This document shows, in pieces, positions 32,201-41,217 of a stretch of DNA of 64,000 nt (the stretch's first letter is position 1; every line of letters starts with the position of its first letter). Below the pieces are notes generated by a model. The model searched no databases. It had not been told where the DNA came from and worked only from the letters and a program-made list of their open reading frames with translations. Source of the DNA: a virus; the IMG/VR virus record IMGVR_UViG_3300008267_000189, positions 1 through 64,000 of that record; one strand, written 5' to 3'. The position numbers were made by a program, and so were the translations under genes.

Positions 32201-33706
32201 ATGATAAAGATTAATATACAAAATCCTACAGTTTGTTTTTTAGAAAACCCGTCATCAGACGAGATCAATAAGCTTGCTAGTTGTTTAACATACAACGATA
32301 CATCTGCTGCATTTGCTTTGAAAAATTTAAAACAAAATAAATGGTTACAAGCAAATAAACCAGAAACTTTTAGAATTAGAAAAGAAGAATTAGAGAAAAA
32401 ATTAAAAACGTGTATGTTACAATTTTGTTCTAAAGAAGGGAAACACTGGTTTCATCCAGGCTCTATTCCTTATCTTAAAAATATATTTAATTTTGATCTT
32501 AAAAATAATATTGTTTATCCAGAAGGAAGAAAAATGACATGGAAAAAACCACTGCCATTTGATTTATATCCTTATCAAAAAGAATCAGTTCAAAGATTAT
32601 TAGAAATCAAACATGGATGTGTTGAGCTTTGTACGGGAGCAGGGAAAACGGCTATTATTCTAACATTAGCAAGGGAACTAGGTTTAAAAACTGTCATAGT
32701 GACACCTAGTAAATCTATTTTTTTAGAAATTGTAGAAAAATTTGAACACCACCTAGGCAAGAGTAACGTAGGGTCTTACGGAGATGGTAAGAAAAAACTA
32801 GATAAAAATCTTACAGTTTGTGTATCAAAATCATTAACTATGCTAAAACCGGGTACTAAGGAATATGATTTTTTTGCTACAGCAGATGTTGTTATAGGTG
32901 ATGAATCTCATACCCTTGCTGCTGAAACATTAGAAGCAGTTTTTCATGGTGTACTAAAAAACGTACCCTATAGATTTTTTCTATCAGGAACTCAGGTAAG
33001 AGGCGATGGAAAAGACGAATTACTAGAATCAATAATCGGTCAAAAAGTATTTTCTTTAACAACCAAGGAGGCGATTGAGGGTAAATACATATGTCCTGTA
33101 AAATTTTTTATATTTGAAACAACAAGCAAGGATACAAAACAATATAAAGATGCGCTTAAAGCAAAACGTAATCAATTTTTGTATAATCCTAACGTCGCTG
33201 ATATTGCTGCAAAAATTGCTAACTCTGCTTGGAACCAGGGGCAAGAGTCTACTCTTATATTAGTAGAGGAGCTTGAGCAAATTAAAATGCTTAAAGATAG
33301 ACTAAAGGTTCCTTTTGATTATGTGCATTCAGCAGCTAAAGCTGACGCAGCGGGTTTTGGGTTAGAAACTAGAAAAGTAGATGAAATAGTAGAAGCTTTT
33401 AATAAAGGGCATATAAAAGTTTTAATAGGAACCAGCTGTATTGCAACTGGTACTAATATATATCCGACGCATAATACTATTAATTGGGTGGGAGGATCTT
33501 CGGAAGTTAAAACAAAACAGGGAGCAGTAGGCAGAAGTGTTAGACTTTTAGAAAAAAGTGAATATAAAAATTTTCACAAACCCAAATTATATTCTAAAAT
33601 TTATGACTTTAAAATTATAAACATTCCCTTGATGGAAAACCATTTACAAAAAAGAATTTCTATGTATAGAGAAACTTCTGATGATATTAGATATATAAAA
33701 TTATGA
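32201..33706 (+). CDS. UvsW-like superfamily 2 DNA helicase
   Basis: I choose the start at 32201 because the ATG at 32183 lies inside the promoter. The 501-residue product shows SF2 motifs: YPYQKESVQRLLE (Q-motif region), VELCTGAGKTAIIL (motif I), VTPSKSIFLE (Ia), VVIGDESHTLA (II, DE-H), RFFLSGT (III), IKVLIGTSCIATG (V) and GRSVRLL (VI, Arg finger). The N-terminal domain resembles that of T4 UvsW, a branched-DNA helicase in recombination and origin control. The C-terminus abuts the next gene by overlap. Confidence 0.85.
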   Translation: MIKINIQNPTVCFLENPSSDEINKLASCLTYNDTSAAFALKNLKQNKWLQANKPETFRIRKEELEKKLKTCMLQFCSKEGKHWFHPGSIPYLKNIFNFDLKNNIVYPEGRKMTWKKPLPFDLYPYQKESVQRLLEIKHGCVELCTGAGKTAIILTLARELGLKTVIVTPSKSIFLEIVEKFEHHLGKSNVGSYGDGKKKLDKNLTVCVSKSLTMLKPGTKEYDFFATADVVIGDESHTLAAETLEAVFHGVLKNVPYRFFLSGTQVRGDGKDELLESIIGQKVFSLTTKEAIEGKYICPVKFFIFETTSKDTKQYKDALKAKRNQFLYNPNVADIAAKIANSAWNQGQESTLILVEELEQIKMLKDRLKVPFDYVHSAAKADAAGFGLETRKVDEIVEAFNKGHIKVLIGTSCIATGTNIYPTHNTINWVGGSSEVKTKQGAVGRSVRLLEKSEYKNFHKPKLYSKIYDFKIINIPLMENHLQKRISMYRETSDDIRYIKL

Positions 33707-34740
33707 AAAATAGAAATAAAAAAATTAATGATCCAGTTTTTTATAATCTAGCAAATGATGTTGCTAAAATTTTAAATAAAAACAATAATGGTAAAAAATT
33801 AAATAAAAAAGAATTTACTAAAAAACAAAAATCTCAAGTAGAAAGGATGATGGAACTTGAGGAAATTTTTAGAAAAACTATAAACTCTTACAAACAAAGT
33901 GATAAAATATATTACAAATTTTTAATATATATAAAAATAGAAAAAGGCAATATCCTAATGGCAAGGCCTTTTTTTAGAGAAAATTCAAAAACTTTTGGGA
34001 AAGATGTGTCGCCTGCATTTAAAGAAGATGATATTCAAAAAATAAAACAATTCCATATAAACTATAAATTTATATTATTTGTCATTGAAAATTGGAAGGG
34101 AAATGTTCCGACTAAGGCGCTCGATGCTTGGGAAGAACATCAAGAAGTACGAAGACAAATTGTAGAAAATAGTATGCCATTAGCTATAAATGAAGCAATG
34201 AAATTTTATAAAGCTGTCCCAAAAAACCACACCTCCCTAATGGATATTATAAACGCCTCAATAGCAGGGTTATGTATAGGAGTAGATAAATGGGTAGGTC
34301 CGTTTAAAACAGTTTTTAGAAGTGTATGTCTTAGCAGAATGAAGAGTAATATCATGGATGTTTATAATCAAACTTTTTTACATTATTATCCTTCTGATAA
34401 AAAAATTATATACAAGTCTAATTTATTAAAAAGTCGTGAAAAAATAAAAGATCCTGAAATTCTTTTAGGGGCTATTAATGATTATTTAGAAGAAAATAAT
34501 GATAAAAGAGTATTAAAAAATCATGAATTACAAGATTTGTTAAATGGTTCTGATTTAGAAAGTATAGAAACCAATTCAACCGAAGAGGGGTTTACTATAT
34601 ATGATACTTATGTTGATGAGAACAATGATATTGAAAAAAATGCAGAAAAACTTGATTGTTTAAAAAAAGCATTAGTAGAATGCCAAAAATTATTAGTGAT
34701 TGAAAAGAAAATAATCAGACTCAAAGGGGTGGATTTATGA
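33703..34740 (+). CDS. Sigma-70 region-2-like transcription factor
   Basis: In this 345-residue protein, residues about 150-230 resemble sigma factor region 2: RRQIVENSMPLAINEAMKF, then TSLMDIINASIAGLCIGVDKW and a FKTVFRSVCLSRMKSNIMD helix. In sigma factors this region binds the polymerase coiled coil and melts the -10 DNA. No region 4 is visible in the protein, as in T4 gp55. Large phages use such proteins to redirect host polymerase to late promoters. It overlaps both neighbours by 4 bases. The match is divergent and from memory of the family pattern. Confidence 0.6.
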   Translation: MKNRNKKINDPVFYNLANDVAKILNKNNNGKKLNKKEFTKKQKSQVERMMELEEIFRKTINSYKQSDKIYYKFLIYIKIEKGNILMARPFFRENSKTFGKDVSPAFKEDDIQKIKQFHINYKFILFVIENWKGNVPTKALDAWEEHQEVRRQIVENSMPLAINEAMKFYKAVPKNHTSLMDIINASIAGLCIGVDKWVGPFKTVFRSVCLSRMKSNIMDVYNQTFLHYYPSDKKIIYKSNLLKSREKIKDPEILLGAINDYLEENNDKRVLKNHELQDLLNGSDLESIETNSTEEGFTIYDTYVDENNDIEKNAEKLDCLKKALVECQKLLVIEKKIIRLKGVDL

Positions 34741-35051
34741 AAATATCTATAAATGGTAATTTAATTTTAAGACCGTATAATAAAACCAAGGAGTTACGAG
34801 CTACGGAAGTTGCTTCTGGATTTGTAATGACAGCCAATAAGATAGGGGTAGAGTCTTTAGAACTTTTAGTTGACGCAGCATTAAGTATAGGTAATAATAA
34901 TATAACTCTTCTTAAGGGTGCTAAGATTTATTTTAAGGAAGAAACGCTGCATACGCAAAAATGGCCTAGGCAAATTTTTGAATCTCAAGAATTCCCTGAT
35001 GGATTTGTCGTGGGAAATGTTGCTGACGTTCTATTTTTTGGACATGAATAA
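34737..35051 (+). CDS. Putative GroES-like co-chaperonin
   Basis: The 104-residue protein follows the co-chaperonin layout. It has an early strand NLILRPYNK, a possible mobile loop (ELRATEVASGFVMT), a central segment with LLVDAALSIG, then KGAKIYFKEETL (like VGDIVIFN of GroES), and finally DGFVVGNVADVLFF (like VLIMSESDILAIV). Similar divergent proteins occur in other large phages. It would cap the phage GroEL encoded about 10 kb upstream. The assignment rests on pattern only. Confidence 0.45.
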   Translation: MKISINGNLILRPYNKTKELRATEVASGFVMTANKIGVESLELLVDAALSIGNNNITLLKGAKIYFKEETLHTQKWPRQIFESQEFPDGFVVGNVADVLFFGHE

Positions 35052-36015
35052 AGTTTTAAGAGTTGGCGATCCTCATGTGCAGATATCAAATCTCAAAGAT
35101 TCTGAGAAATTAATAGATTTTGTAATCAAAACAGCTCTTGATCGTCAAATAATGAATATTGAATTTTTAGGAGATTTATTCCATACTCACGCAGTCTTGA
35201 GAGTAGAAGTGATCGACTTTTGGCAAAAATCATTCAATAAGATACTTCAAAAAAATTTGAACTGCACGGTTCTCGTGGGCAATCACGACCAGCCAGGTTC
35301 TAGGGAAAAAGAACAGGAAATGAATGCTCTGAATATCTTTAACGTCCACGATAACTTTACGATTATCAACAAGCCTATAGAAATACTCGGAACTGCCTAT
35401 ATACCATATATGAGCGACGGACAGGCTTTTATAGATGCGGCACAGAAATTATACGATCAAGGTGCTACAGAATTGCTAATAGCTCACCAAACCTTTACAG
35501 GCGCTCAATATGAAAACGGTTTCTTTAGCGAAGAAGGCATAGATCCGGCTCTAATACCTCAAAAACAAATCGTTAGCGGTCATATCCATAAAAGTCAGCA
35601 GGTAGGGAAATGCTTCTATCCGGGGACTCCTAAATGGGACACTATGGCAGATGCAAATGAGTCTAAAGGAATATGGATATTCACTCATAACGATTCGGGT
35701 GGGTATATGGACAAAGAATTCGTTTCTACTTCAGAAATAGTGACCCCTATTGTATGTTATGATATTAAAGAAGGTGAAGATTTGCCTGAGATTAATCCAT
35801 TTGCTAGAAATTATGTAACATTAGAAGGCAAAACAGCATGGATTAATAAAATTAAATCAAAGCTAAAAAATTGTAACATTAAAATAAAGCACACAGATCG
35901 GATTTTAAATAAAGTTAATGGCAATTTATCAATAGATAAGTATTTAGAAACAGAATTTCAACCTGTTGCCGGGGTTGAAAAAGAAGAATTAAAACAATTT
36001 ATAATAAATTTATGA
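35044..36015 (+). CDS. SbcD/gp47-like recombination exonuclease subunit
   Basis: The start is the ATG at 35044, overlapping the previous stop. The 323-residue product has the calcineurin-type phosphoesterase motifs in order: VLRVGDPHV, FLGDLFHTH, LVGNHDQPG, LLIAHQ and VSGHIHKSQ. With the SbcC-like protein at 38317 it would form the Mre11-Rad50 type nuclease that T4 (gp46/47) uses to resect DNA ends for recombination-dependent replication. Confidence 0.87.
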   Translation: MNKVLRVGDPHVQISNLKDSEKLIDFVIKTALDRQIMNIEFLGDLFHTHAVLRVEVIDFWQKSFNKILQKNLNCTVLVGNHDQPGSREKEQEMNALNIFNVHDNFTIINKPIEILGTAYIPYMSDGQAFIDAAQKLYDQGATELLIAHQTFTGAQYENGFFSEEGIDPALIPQKQIVSGHIHKSQQVGKCFYPGTPKWDTMADANESKGIWIFTHNDSGGYMDKEFVSTSEIVTPIVCYDIKEGEDLPEINPFARNYVTLEGKTAWINKIKSKLKNCNIKIKHTDRILNKVNGNLSIDKYLETEFQPVAGVEKEELKQFIINL

Positions 36016-36389
36016 AAAATACACCAAATAATGCTAAAAATATTCTAGAAGATATGAAAAAAATCACCATGCTTACGGGGGAGATTTCTAATATCCATGA
36101 AAAAAGTCTGCTAACATGGCCTTATGTTGTATTTGATAACATTAAAAATGTTGAAATAAAATATGATTTAACTAAATCAGCTCACCTAGAACTGGGCTAT
36201 AATTTAGTAGAATTTTTTGTTTTTTCTTCTGATCAAGATAGACAAAATATTGACAATTTTGAAAAAAGATGCGAAACTCTAAAACAATGGACAGAAGAAA
36301 TGTTCTGGGCGGGAGTAGAAGTCAGAGTCTATATGGACGGGTTTTTAGAATACCCTGCTACTCTGGAGGTGCAGAATGGATTTGAGTAA
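36012..36389 (+). CDS. Hypothetical protein
   Basis: The 125-residue product is mixed alpha/beta (YVVFDNIKNVEIKYDLTK, then YNLVEFFVFSS and ETLKQWTEEMFWAGVEVRVY). It overlaps the nuclease gene by 4 bases and the next gene by 14. Location between recombination genes suggests a DNA-related role, but nothing decides it. Confidence 0.6.
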   Translation: MKNTPNNAKNILEDMKKITMLTGEISNIHEKSLLTWPYVVFDNIKNVEIKYDLTKSAHLELGYNLVEFFVFSSDQDRQNIDNFEKRCETLKQWTEEMFWAGVEVRVYMDGFLEYPATLEVQNGFE

Positions 36390-37017
36390 AATTGACAATG
36401 ATTTTACCGATGAAGAAGTAGAAAAAATTAATAATTATGTATCAAATGGATCTGCCGGACTAGAATCTGTCATAAAAGATGAACATAAAATGAATTCTCT
36501 TTTCGGGCTTTATATGGCCGGAAAAACTTATGAAGAGATCAGTAAAATATCTAGAGTTAAAAAAGATATCATTCTTTATTTGTCTGCCAAAATGAGGTGG
36601 TATGAGAAAAGAATGGAATATTTAGAAGATATTCAACGTCAAATAACCAAAAAACTTTCTCATACAAGAGTAGAAAGTCTTAATTTTATTAGTGATTTAA
36701 TTAATTGTCATCATAAATATTATGGAGATGAAATTAATAAATATTTACAAACTAATGACAGAAGTATTATTGATAATCTAGATTTAAAATCATTAACACA
36801 ATACTTTAAAAGTATTGAAATATTAGAAAAAATGCTAAATCCTACAAATGTGACCAGAGGATCTGGAAGTGGGACTACTATTAACATAAATGCGGCTGGT
36901 TCTAAAGTAGATGCGATTGACAATGCTATTGAAATCACACCCTCTAATACGGGAGATATTTTAAAGGCATTGGCAAATCTAAAAGATAAAAAGAAAAATG
37001 AAACAAATGAAAAATAG
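36376..37017 (+). CDS. HTH-type protein, possibly terminase small subunit
   Basis: The 213-residue protein has a helix-turn-helix-like segment (GLYMAGKTYEEISKISRVKKDII, residues about 43-65), helical middle parts and a Gly-rich, beta-like C-terminal stretch (GSGSGTTININ). HTH plus helical core is the layout of small terminase subunits, which recognise viral DNA, but other regulators share it. It is not next to the large terminase. Confidence 0.45.
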   Translation: MDLSKIDNDFTDEEVEKINNYVSNGSAGLESVIKDEHKMNSLFGLYMAGKTYEEISKISRVKKDIILYLSAKMRWYEKRMEYLEDIQRQITKKLSHTRVESLNFISDLINCHHKYYGDEINKYLQTNDRSIIDNLDLKSLTQYFKSIEILEKMLNPTNVTRGSGSGTTININAAGSKVDAIDNAIEITPSNTGDILKALANLKDKKKNETNEK

Positions 37018-37020
37018 ATA

Positions 37021-37029
37021 TGATAGTAT
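37021..37029 (+). promoter_or_regulatory. Extended -10 TGATAGTAT
   Basis: The sequence TATGATAGTATA matches the repeated early-type element. It lies about 30 bases before the ATG at 37060, which has an AAAGGAG ribosome binding site. The -35 is weak. Confidence 0.5.
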
Positions 37030-37059
37030 AATCATACAGCTATTTTTAAAGGAGAAAAA

Positions 37060-38037
37060 ATGAGAATGGTTTTAGTTACATTGTTATTCATGCTTTTATT
37101 GCCAATGGCACATGCTAAAGAAATTGTTTTGACTCAAGATAATTCTGTAGTATTAAATGGTGCTTTTACTTCACAATCTGTCTCAAAATTGATTGGAGAA
37201 GTAAAAAAACTAGATGCAGAATTAAAGAGTGGATATCCAATTTATTTATTTTTAAACACGCCAGGGGGAAGTATTCAAGCGGGTTTAGAATTTTTTGAAT
37301 TTATAAAAGGAGTAAACAGACCTGTTCATACTATTACTCTTTTTGCGGCCTCTATGGGATTTCAAACAGTCCAACACTTAAGAACTAGATACATACTGGA
37401 ATATGGGGTTTTAATGAGCCATAAGGCCTCTGGTGGTTTTGAAGGAGAGTTTGGAGGGGAGTCAAGTCAATTAGATTCTCAATACGGCCTATGGCTGAGA
37501 AGACTTAAAATGATGGATGCAAAAACTGTTGAGCGTACAAAAGGTAAAAAAACTCTTAAACAATATCAAGCAGAGTATGACAACGAACTATGGCTCAATG
37601 GTGCGGAAGCTGTTAAAAACGGATATGCTGACGAGGTAGTTGCGGTTAAATGCTCAGGTGCTCTTCAAGGAGAAAGAGAAGAAATAGTCGGGTTTATGGG
37701 AATGAGAGTAAGGGTGGTTTTTGATAAATGTCCAATTAGAACAGGTCCCATCTCTGTTTCTGTAATGGTTAGAACAAACAAAGGACTTGTAACTCTTGAT
37801 CAATTTGTTGATAAAGGTGGAAATTTTGATACTGAAAATTGTCAAAAAACATCAACCCCTCAGTATGATTGGTCAGGCCGCATGGTCACCTCTGGTCAAG
37901 AATCTGAATTATGCGCCCTTGATAAGGGGATGAGTCTTGAAAAGGCTGAACAAATTGTAGAAGAATATAAAAATAAAAACTTGATTAAAAACAAAAAAGT
38001 TATTAAAATGAGTTTTGGAAGCTTTGTTTCGGAATAA
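37060..38037 (+). CDS. Exported ClpP/SppA-like serine protease
   Basis: The 325-residue protein begins with a signal peptide (MRMVLVTLLFMLLLPMAHA, predicted cut after residue 19). The following domain has the ClpP fold pattern: IYLFLNTPGGSIQAGLEFFEF, then TLFAASMGFQT with candidate nucleophile Ser98, and VLMSHKASGG with candidate His121. The C-terminal 120 residues are extra and contain several cysteines (KCSGALQG, DKCPIRTG, ENCQKTS), perhaps disulphide-bonded in the periplasm. Target unknown; phages rarely encode exported proteases of this kind. Confidence 0.75.
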   Translation: MRMVLVTLLFMLLLPMAHAKEIVLTQDNSVVLNGAFTSQSVSKLIGEVKKLDAELKSGYPIYLFLNTPGGSIQAGLEFFEFIKGVNRPVHTITLFAASMGFQTVQHLRTRYILEYGVLMSHKASGGFEGEFGGESSQLDSQYGLWLRRLKMMDAKTVERTKGKKTLKQYQAEYDNELWLNGAEAVKNGYADEVVAVKCSGALQGEREEIVGFMGMRVRVVFDKCPIRTGPISVSVMVRTNKGLVTLDQFVDKGGNFDTENCQKTSTPQYDWSGRMVTSGQESELCALDKGMSLEKAEQIVEEYKNKNLIKNKKVIKMSFGSFVSE

Positions 38038-38041
38038 AAAA

Positions 38042-38317
38042 ATGCCTAGAATATTGTATTTATGTTCAAAATGTAGCAGTGAATCTAAAAAATTTTATAG
38101 ATCTTCTATAGATATTTTGAATAAAATTGATTGTAAATGTGGAGGAGAGTTATTAAGACAGCTCTCCTCTCCTAATCAACGTAGTAAGATTGTTATTGAT
38201 AATGGCGTACAAGCTAAAGCAACCGAAATTGATAGAGAAATAGTTGAAATTATAGAAGATAGAGAAAAAGCAGATCTCAAAAAACGAGGAGATTCTGTAA
38301 TAGAGGAATTAAAATAG
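38042..38317 (+). CDS. Small zinc-ribbon protein
   Basis: The start is the ATG at 38042. The 91-residue product has two cysteine pairs (LYLCSKCSSE and IDCKCGGE) in zinc-ribbon spacing and a charged helical C-terminus. Such proteins often act in transcription or DNA metabolism. It overlaps the SbcC-like gene by one base. Confidence 0.6.
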   Translation: MPRILYLCSKCSSESKKFYRSSIDILNKIDCKCGGELLRQLSSPNQRSKIVIDNGVQAKATEIDREIVEIIEDREKADLKKRGDSVIEELK

Positions 38318-40359
38318 TGCTTAAATTAAGAAGGTATTCTTTTTCAGGCATCGGAAGATTCGTCGAAAAGCAAACAATAGATCTAGAATCTAGAAGCCAT
38401 CTGATACAAATCGATGGTCATAACACAAACACTGGAGGATCTTCTGGTGCAGGTAAATCAACAACAGTAGAAGCAATAGCCTTCCTTCTTGGTATTAGCG
38501 AAATACCGGCCACTCAACTTCAATCCAGGATCACCGATGAGCCTGCCTGGGTAGAAGGAGAATTTGAGGGCGGTATTACGATCACAAGATCTAAAAAGGA
38601 TGGATTAACCATTCAGACATCAGAAGGCTCGGTATCCGGTAACAGTAAATTAGCTGAAGAAAAATTAGATGAAATCATTGGAGTAAATAGAGAACTATTA
38701 AAAACAATGTGTTATAAAAGACAGAAACAGGGAGGTTTTTTTTTAAATCTTACCCCTAAACAATCTTATGATTTTTTGATGCAATGTCTTGATCTCAAAG
38801 ATTTTCAAAATAAAATAATTAAACTAGATGATATAGTAAAAAATAAATACAAACCCAAAAAGATAGAACTAGAAAGCAGTATCAAAACCTTAAACGAGAC
38901 TGTTGATCAGTTACGAGGATTGTTGTCTCAAAAAACTTCTCCCCAAAAAGAAGAGCAGGATGATTCATCTTTAAAAACAAATATAGAAGATCTCAAATTA
39001 AAAATAGATAGTTTAAAACATGAGAAAGACCAATCACTGAACAAAATTGGCTCCAAGCCTGAATTTATTCCTATGTCTTTTGAAAAAGATCAAGAATTAA
39101 ACAACATAAATAATCAAATTTCTGAACTAAGAACTATCATAAACAATAATATTAATAATAAAAACATAGAAATACAGCAGGCATCTTCTGCCATTTTTAA
39201 GATCAGAGAGCATGCAAAAGAGTTGAATCAACTTAAAAATAAAGCCGTGGAATTAGATTCCTTCATACAAAAACTTTATGGTGAATTTCAACATCTGGAA
39301 GCGGGTAATTGTCCCACCTGTCTTCGTCTTTGGGAAACAAAAGAAAACACACAAAGAATGCAGCAAGTTAGCAATCAGATAGAATCTAATAAAAAGATTA
39401 TTGAAGAATACTTAAAAGAAATTCAAAAAATACCTCATTACAAAATGATGGAAAAAAAAGCAGAGGAATTATTACAAAATAGAACAGATCGGATCGTCAA
39501 TGGTCTAGAAGAAAAAGACCTTGCCGAGCTTCAAGAGAAGCAAAGAGTTTTGATGAACGAAAAAGAAAATATTAAAAGCACAGCTAATCAGAACCATTTA
39601 AATCGTGTAAATGAATGGAATTACAAAGTTTTCAACATAAATCAAAAATATTATGATGAATCGTCAGAACTAGAAACCCGAATCAACCATCTTCGACATG
39701 AGGTTGAAAAAATCCAATTAAAAAAGAAGAATTATACTCAAGCTCTTGAAATCTATGAAAAAGATTGTAAAAATATAAAAGACAAAATTTCTTTAAATTC
39801 AGATGAACTACAAAAACAAATAATTGAACTGAGAACGCTTGAAAAAAATATCCTATTATCTGAAGAATCTATTCGTTTAATTAAAAATTTTACTTTACAA
39901 AAGTTCCAAGATACGCTAAACTATATCGGACATAGGGCGACTGAAATTATTAATCTCATTCCTAACATGGCAAATGCTGTTATTTTTTTTGAAAACAGTA
40001 AAGAAACTAAATCAGGTAATATTAAAAATGAAGTAAATGCTATTATTAATTTAGAAGGAGATAGTTCTGTTCCGATCAAAACCCTATCTGGAGGAGAACG
40101 GACTTCGGCCGATTTTGCAATTGATTTAGCTGTGGGTGAAATGATAGAAAACATGACTCAAAAAGGTGTGAATTTTTTCATTATAGATGAGGGCTTTGAC
40201 GGATTAGATTCAATATCTAAAATTCAATGTTTAGAAATATTAAAAGGCTTAAATACTGATAAAAAAATATTAATGGTAGATCATTCTTCAGAAGTTAAAG
40301 AAATGGTTTATGATACTATAATCGTAAAACGCATAGGCGAAAAGAGTTTTGTACAATGA
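38317..40359 (+). CDS. SbcC/gp46-like (Rad50-type) ATPase
   Basis: A GTG start at 38317 overlaps the preceding TAG. The 680-residue protein has Walker A GGSSGAGKSTT, long coiled-coil arms, a zinc-hook GNCPTCLRL (CxxC) near the middle, the signature LSGGERTSADFA, and Walker B FFIIDEGFDGLD. It would tether DNA ends and drive the SbcD-like nuclease at 35044 in end processing for recombination-based replication. Confidence 0.9.
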   Translation: MLKLRRYSFSGIGRFVEKQTIDLESRSHLIQIDGHNTNTGGSSGAGKSTTVEAIAFLLGISEIPATQLQSRITDEPAWVEGEFEGGITITRSKKDGLTIQTSEGSVSGNSKLAEEKLDEIIGVNRELLKTMCYKRQKQGGFFLNLTPKQSYDFLMQCLDLKDFQNKIIKLDDIVKNKYKPKKIELESSIKTLNETVDQLRGLLSQKTSPQKEEQDDSSLKTNIEDLKLKIDSLKHEKDQSLNKIGSKPEFIPMSFEKDQELNNINNQISELRTIINNNINNKNIEIQQASSAIFKIREHAKELNQLKNKAVELDSFIQKLYGEFQHLEAGNCPTCLRLWETKENTQRMQQVSNQIESNKKIIEEYLKEIQKIPHYKMMEKKAEELLQNRTDRIVNGLEEKDLAELQEKQRVLMNEKENIKSTANQNHLNRVNEWNYKVFNINQKYYDESSELETRINHLRHEVEKIQLKKKNYTQALEIYEKDCKNIKDKISLNSDELQKQIIELRTLEKNILLSEESIRLIKNFTLQKFQDTLNYIGHRATEIINLIPNMANAVIFFENSKETKSGNIKNEVNAIINLEGDSSVPIKTLSGGERTSADFAIDLAVGEMIENMTQKGVNFFIIDEGFDGLDSISKIQCLEILKGLNTDKKILMVDHSSEVKEMVYDTIIVKRIGEKSFVQ

Positions 40360-40709
40360 GTAAATTAAAAGAACAACTAGATGTGGACATTCTTAGATTT
40401 TTAGAAAATATAGAAAATCAGAATTTTTCTGACAAAATTCAAACACTTAGACATCTTTTTGATAAATATATACATTTAAGTAAAAGCGAATTATTATTAG
40501 ATGCTCATGATTTATCTGTTATTGTAAACGATGCTAAAACTATTTTTGCTTCCCAGTCCATGCCAATTCATTTGGGAGCTACTAAAAGAATAGTAAGTCC
40601 TGGTGATTTGCCTAATTTATGTGTGATAGAAGCTACTGTGTCTCTTTTAAATAAAAAAGATTGCCTTAAAAAAATACCTCGATTTGATAAACGAGAAGAT
40701 AAACTATAG
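40356..40709 (+). CDS. Hypothetical protein
   Basis: The 117-residue protein is helical in the first half (DILRFLENIENQNFSDKIQTL) with a mixed second half (PIHLGATKRIVSPGDLP). It overlaps the SbcC-like gene by 4 bases. No family is recognised. Confidence 0.6.
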   Translation: MSKLKEQLDVDILRFLENIENQNFSDKIQTLRHLFDKYIHLSKSELLLDAHDLSVIVNDAKTIFASQSMPIHLGATKRIVSPGDLPNLCVIEATVSLLNKKDCLKKIPRFDKREDKL

Positions 40710-40716
40710 GAGATTT

Positions 40717-41217
40717 ATGTCTAAAAAAACTATTGATGAGATTGTTGAAGAAAAATTACCAACATTCGCAAATATGATCAAGGATATGAGGAATAAAGAA
40801 GAGCTTGAAGGAAGTCTTATAATCTATCTCAGAGAAAAAGAAGGGTTAATAATTCAAAAAACCCGAGATGAGGAGCTTGTTCAATTAAAAGAAAGAAAAG
40901 CAAAAATTGCTAAACCTTACAACCAAACAATTAGTGCTTTAAAAAACATGATGGAGTGCATCTATAAATTCGGACATAAATTTGAAGCAGATCTTAAACA
41001 AGAATTTGAAAGAAATTTAGTAGCTTATGCTAGACAACTTTCTGACATTAAAAGACAGAAAGACGAAGATAAAGAACTTACCGCTATAAACGAAATGATT
41101 AAAGAGATTAATGAGGATTACGATCCTACGATAAAGGCTTTAGAAATGAAATGCGAATATGTTTCATTTGTTTTAAAAGAAAGGTTTAATATAGATGCCC
41201 CGAAAGTCGAAATCTGA
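40717..41217 (+). CDS. Coiled-coil hypothetical protein
   Basis: The start at 40717 has a TAGGAG ribosome binding site; an in-frame upstream start would overlap the previous gene. The 166-residue product is nearly all helix with charged heptads. It could be an accessory protein of recombination or replication; unknown. Confidence 0.6.
   Translation: MSKKTIDEIVEEKLPTFANMIKDMRNKEELEGSLIIYLREKEGLIIQKTRDEELVQLKERKAKIAKPYNQTISALKNMMECIYKFGHKFEADLKQEFERNLVAYARQLSDIKRQKDEDKELTAINEMIKEINEDYDPTIKALEMKCEYVSFVLKERFNIDAPKVEI

Noticed and set aside
34918-35043. N-terminal extension of the SbcD-like protein
   Set aside because: It would overlap most of the GroES-like gene, and the phosphoesterase family begins at the LRVGDPHV strand directly after the ATG at 35044.
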